Positions 36,488 through 41,493 of a stretch of 41,493 bases of DNA are shown here, one piece after another. A model generated the notes under the pieces. The model saw only the letters and a program-made list of their open reading frames with translations, was not told the origin of the DNA and searched no databases. The position numbers and the translations under genes are program-made. Position 1 is the first letter of the stretch, and each line of letters begins with the position of its first letter. Where the stretch lies: NCBI GenBank assembly GCA_964236445.1, contig CAXSDR010000022.1, positions 1 through 41,493 on the forward strand, written 5' to 3'. Source of the stretch: CAXSDR01 sp964236445. Its GTDB lineage: Bacteria; Actinomycetota; Actinomycetes; Motilibacterales; Motilibacteraceae.

Positions 36488-38125
36488 GCCAGTCGGTGAG
36501 TTCCTGGGCGGGGACCAGCGCACGGGTGGTGCACGCGTCGGTGAGCGCGGCGAGCCCCTCGAGAACGTTGCGGGTGCCCTCGATCAGACCGTCGGTGTAG
36601 AGCAGCAGCGTCTCCCCGGGCGCCAGCACGAGTTCGACGACGCCGTCACTGCCGCCACCGGGATAGCCGATCGGCACCCCGAGGGCCTCGATCTCGTGGG
36701 CCGTCTGCCCGGGGTGCACGTGCAGGGCAGGCGGGTGCCCCGCGCCGACGAGGCTTACGCGCCCGCTGCGCGGCCAGTAGCGCGCCACGAGCACCGTCGC
36801 GACCAGCTCGTCGTCGTCGCGCTCGAGCAGCCGGGCGGTGCGCGCGAGCAGGGCAGAGAAGGGGTAGTCGGCGAGGGTCAGCGTGCGGATCGTCGCGGTC
36901 ACCGCGAGCGCCTGGCGCATGGCCGGCAGGCCCGAGCCCATCGCGTCCACGACGACGACCTGGATGCCGCGGTCGGCAAGCACGCTCCAGTCGTAGGAGT
37001 CACCGCCCGCCGGTGCCGACTGCGCCGGAAGGTAGGTCACGCCGATCTCGGCGTCCGGCACGTCCAGCGGCATCGGCCGGAAGGCTGCTGCCAGCTCGCC
37101 AGCCGCTCTGCGCTGGTCGGCCTCGCGTCGGCGCGCCGAGGCCAGCGAGCGCTCCGCATGCTCCGCCCGACGCTGCTGCTGCATGTCGCGGACGCTCAGC
37201 ACCGCGCGTACGTCATCGGTGGCTCCGTCAACGGCGACCGGCCGCAGGCTGAGCTCGACGGGCCGACCGTCGAGGCGTGTCTGCACCTGCACGCGGGAGA
37301 GCGCGCGAGCGTCGGCCACCGCGGCCAGCAGACCGTCGAAACCGTTGCGGGGCAGCCCTTCGAGCCCGGGGCGTAGGAGCGCGCCGAGCCCCCGGCCCAG
37401 CACGTCGGGACCGAGCAGCGCGTAGGCGGCCGGGTTGGCCTGGATGACCAGGCCGGCGGCGTCCAGGACGGCTATGCCGTCGGCCACCGTGGCCAGGACG
37501 GTGTCGTTGCGCTCGGCGAGCTTGGCGAACTGCAGGCGGATGCGCTCGTCGGACTTCCAGGCCGCGATGCCCACCACGGCGGCGAGCCCGATCAGTGACG
37601 CGTGCAGCAGACTCCACAGCCACGGGCGCTCGAGGTGCCGGGATGGTCGTAGACGCTGCCGGGTCGCAGCGAGCCGATCACGCCGTCGTGCACGATCACG
37701 AAGGCGACGGTCGTGAGGAAGGGCGCCCAGCTCTGATAGAGCGTGGCGGCTGCGACGACCACGAAGAACAGGAAGTGTGCCTCGATCGCACCGCCGGAGA
37801 GTCGCACGACGATCGCAGAGCACCAGAGCAGCCCGAAGGTCACCACGCTGCTCGTGAGCTCACGATGGGCACTACCGCGGCTGCGGGGAAGGGAGGCGGC
37901 GGTCGCCACCGCGAACGCGAGCGCCACGGCCAGGTGCAGGTCTGCGCTGCCCAGATGGGATCCGAGCATCGACCAGGTGGACACGACACCGGTCACCAAC
38001 CAGAGCGCGACCAGCAGCGCCTCGTGCCTTCTCGACCAGTTGTCGGCGGGCAGGGGGACGCCGTGGGGCAGCAACCGGCCGAGCAGGCCGCCATGCCACC
38101 ATGCCCCCACCCCGACCTTGCCCAT
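36410..38125 (-). pseudogene. Membrane-anchored PAS/SpoIIE-type protein phosphatase with a frameshift
   Basis: The likely start is ATG 38125 (MGKVGVGAWW). Frame one encodes membrane helices (ALLVALWLVTGVVSTWSML, FLFFVVVAAATLYQ, VAFVIVHDGVIG) and reaches SVYDHPG near 37635, then hits a stop. One base out of phase, coding continues as LERPWLWSLLHASLIGLAAVVG. Next come a PAS-like domain (DGIAVLDAAGLVIQANPAAYALLG), a coiled linker, and a SpoIIE/PP2C domain with GGDSYDW, VVVDAMGSGLPA, GAGHPPALH, LLLYTDGLIEG and YEDDCLALAV. That is a single-base loss near 37630-37640, either a sequencing error or true inactivation. The second frame has no stop after the domain and runs on antisense to guaB; the end at 36410 is my estimate (the TGA there is one base out of phase). 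The usual role is control of sigma-factor partner switching. Confidence 0.7.
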
Positions 38126-38174
38126 GCGGTCACGACCGTCCCCTCCCGCCAGCGCTCCGCCGGCCCATCGCTGC

Positions 38175-38211
38175 ATCGGCAAGCAGCGTCGATGACACGA
38201 GGGATCGGCAA
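38175..38211. repeat. Direct repeat ATCGGCAA in the divergent region before the phosphatase gene
   Basis: ATCGGCAA occurs at 38175-38182 and 38204-38211, 29 bases start to start. The first copy is the loop of a 6-bp inverted repeat CGCTGC/GCAGCG (38169-38188). It lies between divergent starts at 38125 and 38308. A paired operator is possible; chance is not excluded. Confidence 0.35.
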
Positions 38212-38307
38212 ACTCTCGGCAGCTACCCGGGTGGTTGTGCCAGGGTTGCAGCGGGCATCCGGTCTTCGGCAGACCTTCCAGGCGCCCACCGGCAGAGAGG
38301 TGGAAGG

Positions 38308-38808
38308 GTGCACCCAGCGCTCGTCGTCGCGATGTTCATCTTCGCGACCATGACGGCTCTGCTGCGAGGTGAGCTGAAGGCACGCGGGCCTTCGCGTCCG
38401 GCTCGGCGGCGCCGTCGACCGGACAACGAGGCGACCTCGCTCGCCCGCGCCTTTCCCCGTCGCGTCCTGCGTGAGATCGGCGCAGATCTCGAGCGCGCGG
38501 CCGCCGACGAGTCGGCCCGCCTCGAGACGGAGCTGAGACGCTATCTGACCGGCCCCGACATCGGGCGCATCATCGGCGCGACCGAGCTGAGCACCGGGAT
38601 GTCGCTCGCGCTGTCCGACGGCAAGATGATCATGGTGAGCGGCGTGGCGCACTGCAGCCGGCGCATGGTTGTCGCCTCGACAGCCGGCAAGGCACTGCAA
38701 CCGGCCCTCGGCAACCGCACGGGCTCGACCTACCGGCTCGTGCTGTGCACCAACGAAGGTCCCGAGGTCGAGTTCTTCGCGCAGCGGATCGCGCTCGTCG
38801 GGGTGTGA
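38308..38808 (+). CDS. Small membrane-anchored hypothetical protein
   Basis: I start at GTG 38308, with GAGAGG 7 bases upstream; a longer frame from 38101 gives unlikely sequence. The 166-residue product has one N-terminal hydrophobic segment (PALVVAMFIFATMTALLRG) and a basic stretch. The soluble domain contains GRIIGATELSTGMSLALSDGKM and YRLVLCTNEGPEVEFFAQRIALVGV. I do not recognise the family. It is divergent from the phosphatase gene and 163 bases upstream of the zinc-ribbon gene. Confidence 0.65.
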   Translation: MHPALVVAMFIFATMTALLRGELKARGPSRPARRRRRPDNEATSLARAFPRRVLREIGADLERAAADESARLETELRRYLTGPDIGRIIGATELSTGMSLALSDGKMIMVSGVAHCSRRMVVASTAGKALQPALGNRTGSTYRLVLCTNEGPEVEFFAQRIALVGV

Positions 38809-38971
38809 GAGAGCCAGCCGGAAGCCGGGGGTCACGTCCGGGTGCGGTCCATGCACCTGGCCGGGTGACGCACGAGCGGAAGGCCCTGCCGCTTCGCGTG
38901 CAAGCCCCTAGGCTGTCGCCTCGTGCCGCCGGACCGCCTGGTGGCAGCCGCTGACCGGGGGATACGCACTG

Positions 38972-39628
38972 ATGCTGCTCATCTGGGGATTCAAGACGCT
39001 GCTGGCAGTGCTGTCGCGAGGCCGCTTCCACTGTCCTCGCTGCGACATGGACACCGACTATGAGCTGGTGCGGCCGCGCCGATGGTTCACCTTCTTCTTC
39101 ATCCCGCTCATCCCGCTCAAGTGGAGCGAGCAGTACGTCCGGTGCACGCGGTGCAAGGGTGCGTTCGACGAGCACGCGTTGGCCTCACTCACCAGTGAGC
39201 AGTTCGACTACCTGCTCGCCCTCGGCACGCGGGGGATCGCGGCTCGCGTGCTTTGCAGCGAGCGCTCCGGCTTCGAGGCCGTCAGCCCCTCCGACACCGA
39301 CGCGGCGCTCGCCTTCGTACGCACCTTCAACGGGGCGGCCTACGGCGAGCAGGAGCTACGCCGGGACATGACGGCGTTCGACGGAGAGCAGCTGGTCGAC
39401 TATCTGCGTCCGCTCAGCGAGGCGATGGCGATCCAGGGGCGCGAGAAGCTGGTCGGCCAGCTGCTCGGCTTCAGCAGCAGCACGACCGTGGGCACGACCG
39501 AGGCCGGGCAGCGTGCGGTGGCTGACATGGCCGCGATCCTGGGGATCACGGCGTCACATCTCGAGGGCATTCGCGCGTCCGTACGCGCGGGGCACAGCAA
39601 CCCGCCCTCCGGCACCAAGGGGCTGTGA
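38972..39628 (+). CDS. Zinc-ribbon protein with TerB-like C-terminal domain
   Basis: The 218-residue product has a short N-terminal helix, then a four-Cys zinc ribbon (CPRC at 21-24, CTRC at 58-61). These flank a conserved aromatic stretch RRWFTFFFIPLIPLKWSEQYV. The C-terminal half (REKLVGQLLGF, then AVADMAAILGITASHLEGIRASV) resembles TerB helical domains. This architecture is common in actinobacteria and its function is unknown. The next start lies one base past the stop, so the two genes are probably one operon. Confidence 0.8.
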   Translation: MLLIWGFKTLLAVLSRGRFHCPRCDMDTDYELVRPRRWFTFFFIPLIPLKWSEQYVRCTRCKGAFDEHALASLTSEQFDYLLALGTRGIAARVLCSERSGFEAVSPSDTDAALAFVRTFNGAAYGEQELRRDMTAFDGEQLVDYLRPLSEAMAIQGREKLVGQLLGFSSSTTVGTTEAGQRAVADMAAILGITASHLEGIRASVRAGHSNPPSGTKGL

Positions 39629-39629
39629 C

Positions 39630-40127
39630 ATGGCGAACCTCTCTCCGGCGGCCCTGACCGCCCCCTCGGACCGCGCCTTCAACCCACCGCCCACCTGGAA
39701 CGCGCCGACGGGGCTCGACCCGCGTCTCGGCCATCCGCTCGATCCGGCGTGGCCTGACCCGCCGGTGGGCTGGGAGCTGTGGACCGCGCGGCAGCGACCG
39801 GCCCGCACGCTGCACTCGAGGCTGGAGTCGGTGGGTGTTGCGCGACTGCTGCTCGCGGTCGTCGGCCTCGTGGTGCTCGCCCTGTTCGTCATCCATGCAG
39901 TGAGCGGCTCTTCAGGCACATCGGACGGAGTCGGTTCCTGCTGGACCAACGACGGCGGCGGCAGCTATGCGACGGTCTCGTGCAGCTCCGACCGGGGGAC
40001 CCGGCGCGCCACGGCCGAGGTGAGCACTCCCGACCTGTGCCCCGCCACCGCGGACGACGGCGGCTACCTCGTGGACAGCACGGACGCGTCGAAGGTCCTC
40101 TGCCTCGCGGTCATCACGCACTACTGA
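39630..40127 (+). CDS. Single-pass membrane protein with Cys-rich outer domain
   Basis: The ATG at 39630 comes directly after the previous stop. The 165-residue product has a Pro/Trp-rich cytosolic N-terminus (PPPTWNAPTGLDPRLGHPLD, PPVGWELW), similar to the short adaptor motifs in DUF2510-type proteins. One membrane helix (LLLAVVGLVVLALFVIHAV) follows. The outer domain of about 60 residues has cysteines in SCWTND, VSCSSD, DLCPAT and VLCLAV that may form two disulfides. The function is unknown. A strong terminator follows. Confidence 0.72.
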   Translation: MANLSPAALTAPSDRAFNPPPTWNAPTGLDPRLGHPLDPAWPDPPVGWELWTARQRPARTLHSRLESVGVARLLLAVVGLVVLALFVIHAVSGSSGTSDGVGSCWTNDGGGSYATVSCSSDRGTRRATAEVSTPDLCPATADDGGYLVDSTDASKVLCLAVITHY

Positions 40128-40155
40128 GTCGCGCGCGGCTGGGCAAGGGTGCACG

Positions 40156-40203
40156 CGCACCCACGACTGTCGCGTCCGGAGAGGCAGGACAGTCGTGGGT
40201 GCG
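40156..40203. terminator. Perfect 16-bp inverted repeat, bidirectional terminator
   Basis: CGCACCCACGACTGTC (40156-40171) pairs perfectly with GACAGTCGTGGGTGCG (40188-40203) around a 16-base loop. It sits between convergent genes ending at 40127 and 40225. No U-tract is present, as is common in actinobacterial terminators. Confidence 0.8.
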
Positions 40204-40224
40204 TTCGCGCCCCCGCGCCGAACC

Positions 40225-41493
40225 TCAGCTCAGCGGGAACTTCTGTGCCGCGCTGCCATTGCAGTCCCAGAGTTGCAGCTTGACGCCGTTGGTGCTCGAC
40301 CCGTTGGGCGAGTCGAGGCACTTGCCCGACTGGGGGTTGATCAGCGAGCCGTCGGACTGCGCATTCCACTTCTGGCTGCCGGTGCCGTTGCAGTCCCAGA
40401 CCTGCACGAGCGTGCCGTTGCTCGTGCCGCCGTTGACGGCGTCGAGGCATCGACCGTTGGTGTGCAGCGATCCGTCCGAGCTGCGAGCCAGATGCTGGTC
40501 CGCAGCATAGGACTGGCAGTCCCACAGCTGCACCACACCGCCGTTGCCACTGTTGTCGTCACCGGCAATGTCGATGCACTTTCCGCCAGGGCCCGGGACG
40601 GGGGCGCCGCCGCTGACATAGAACTTCTGCGCATCAGCACCGTTGCAGTCATAGATCTGCAGCAGGGTGCCGTTGCCGGTGGCGCCGTTCGGGGAGTCGA
40701 GGCATCTGCCGGACTGCGGGTTGCGCAGCGACCCGTCAGCCTGCTGCACCCACTTCTGTCCACCGACACCGTTGCAGTCCCAGAGCTGGACAACAGTGGC
40801 ATTGGCGGTGCCGTTGTGCTCGATGTCGAGGCAGCGACCCAGCGTGCTGATCGACTGATCCGAGTTGTGCGTCCAGTGCTGGTCGACCGCGCCGCCCTGG
40901 CAGTCCCACAGCTGCACGGGAGCCAGGTCGACACCGACGTCGTCACCGGCGACATCGACACATTTGCCACCGGGCCCGGTGATCGCCCCGGCGGTCGCGC
41001 CGTTGCCGTTGGAAGGGCCGGAATAGCCGACGGTGACGATGTTCGCCTGCACAGCGTTGTCAGCGGCGGTGGTCGGATAGCCCTTCGTGATCACGCCTTC
41101 GAAGAACGAGCCCACCGACCAGTTGCTGTTGTCGCCGCCGGTGCCGAGCACGATCCCGCCTTCGAGCTGCATCGGGATGTAGCCGGGCTTGTTGGTAGGC
41201 AGATGTCCTTCCCACCAGGTGCTCAGTCCACCGGAGGTGGAGTCACCGCCCTTGAGCGCGTACTTCGTCGAGCCGTCGTTCTTGAGCAAGGCGGTCACGA
41301 AGTTGCTGCTGTTGCCGAGGTTGGCGGGATTGTTGCCGTCGCCGCCCATGTATTGCCCGTTCTCGAGGTCGGCCTCGACCCAGGGCCCGGAGCCGGTGCA
41401 CGGCCCGAACCCGCAGAACGTCGTCAGGTTGACCGTGTCCATGTGGCCTTCACCGGTGTCCATGGTGTTGGTCTCGACGTTGCCGTAGTCGAA
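40225..41493 (-). CDS. GH54-like alpha-L-arabinofuranosidase with two ricin-type lectin domains (cut by window end)
   Basis: The frame is open to the window edge, so the start lies beyond 41493; the stop is at 40227-40225. The visible 422 residues begin FDYGNVETNTMDTGEGHMD. The end of an arabinofuranosidase B catalytic domain follows (CGFGPCTGSGPWVEADLENG, GGDSTSGGLSTWWEGHLPT, MQLEGGIVLGTGGDNSNWSVGSFFEGVI). Then two beta-trefoil RICIN (CBM13-like) domains, each with three repeats of the CxD..WDC..QxW type, span about residues 165-290 and 295-422. It is probably secreted and removes arabinose side chains from plant polysaccharide. The signal peptide is not in view. Confidence 0.88.
   Translation of the reverse strand, partial: FDYGNVETNTMDTGEGHMDTVNLTTFCGFGPCTGSGPWVEADLENGQYMGGDGNNPANLGNSSNFVTALLKNDGSTKYALKGGDSTSGGLSTWWEGHLPTNKPGYIPMQLEGGIVLGTGGDNSNWSVGSFFEGVITKGYPTTAADNAVQANIVTVGYSGPSNGNGATAGAITGPGGKCVDVAGDDVGVDLAPVQLWDCQGGAVDQHWTHNSDQSISTLGRCLDIEHNGTANATVVQLWDCNGVGGQKWVQQADGSLRNPQSGRCLDSPNGATGNGTLLQIYDCNGADAQKFYVSGGAPVPGPGGKCIDIAGDDNSGNGGVVQLWDCQSYAADQHLARSSDGSLHTNGRCLDAVNGGTSNGTLVQVWDCNGTGSQKWNAQSDGSLINPQSGKCLDSPNGSSTNGVKLQLWDCNGSAAQKFPLS

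Overview
The window is about 41.5 kb of high-GC DNA. GTG starts are frequent, 4-nt gene overlaps are common, Tat/lipobox lipoproteins are present, and the Wadjet, LolA-like ABC, DedA and guaB genes look actinobacterial. I infer an actinomycete, possibly near Intrasporangiaceae or Nocardioidaceae, but the sequence alone does not fix the genus. It is a draft scaffold: there are two 100-N gaps (2397-2496 and 19819-19918), and two genes on the minus strand carry apparent single-base frameshifts.

Region 1 (1-17753, + strand) is a defence island that reads as one long operon. It starts inside an Eco57I-type adenine methyltransferase. Next come a very large DUF1998-type superfamily 2 helicase with a C-terminal Vsr/PD-(D/E)XK-like nuclease domain, a UvrD-like helicase with a ParE/RelE-like N-terminus, and a 49-residue microprotein. 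A complete Wadjet anti-plasmid system (jetA, jetB, jetC, jetD) follows. From the helicase onward every junction is a 1-nt or 4-nt overlap, so a methylase/helicase/nuclease module and an SMC-type plasmid-processing module appear to be translated as one unit. This composite is the best candidate for a new biological system here.

Region 2 (17789-24722) holds a frameshifted hypothetical gene, a Tat-exported Rieske lipoprotein, a secreted lipoprotein, a small NfeD-like protein with a flotillin, a CDF metal exporter, a spermidine synthase-like protein and an RsbW-like ATPase.

Region 3 (24709-30802) has an OmpR/histidine-kinase pair on the minus strand. Divergent from it is a sulfonate/taurine uptake and use operon (permease, binding lipoprotein, ATPase, TauD-like dioxygenase). 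An inverted repeat and a possible leader ORF lie between the two.

Region 4 (30928-36487) has a LolA-like exported protein with an ABC-2 exporter, then DedA, guaB (IMP dehydrogenase) and a small acidic protein.

Region 5 (36410-41493) has a frameshifted membrane-anchored PAS/SpoIIE phosphatase, a small membrane protein, a zinc-ribbon/TerB-like protein and a one-TM protein. A perfect 16-bp-stem terminator then separates these from the 3' part of a GH54-like alpha-L-arabinofuranosidase with two ricin-type lectin domains, which runs off the right edge. No rRNA, tRNA, CRISPR array, transposase or integrase was seen, and no stretch over 300 bases lacks a gene.
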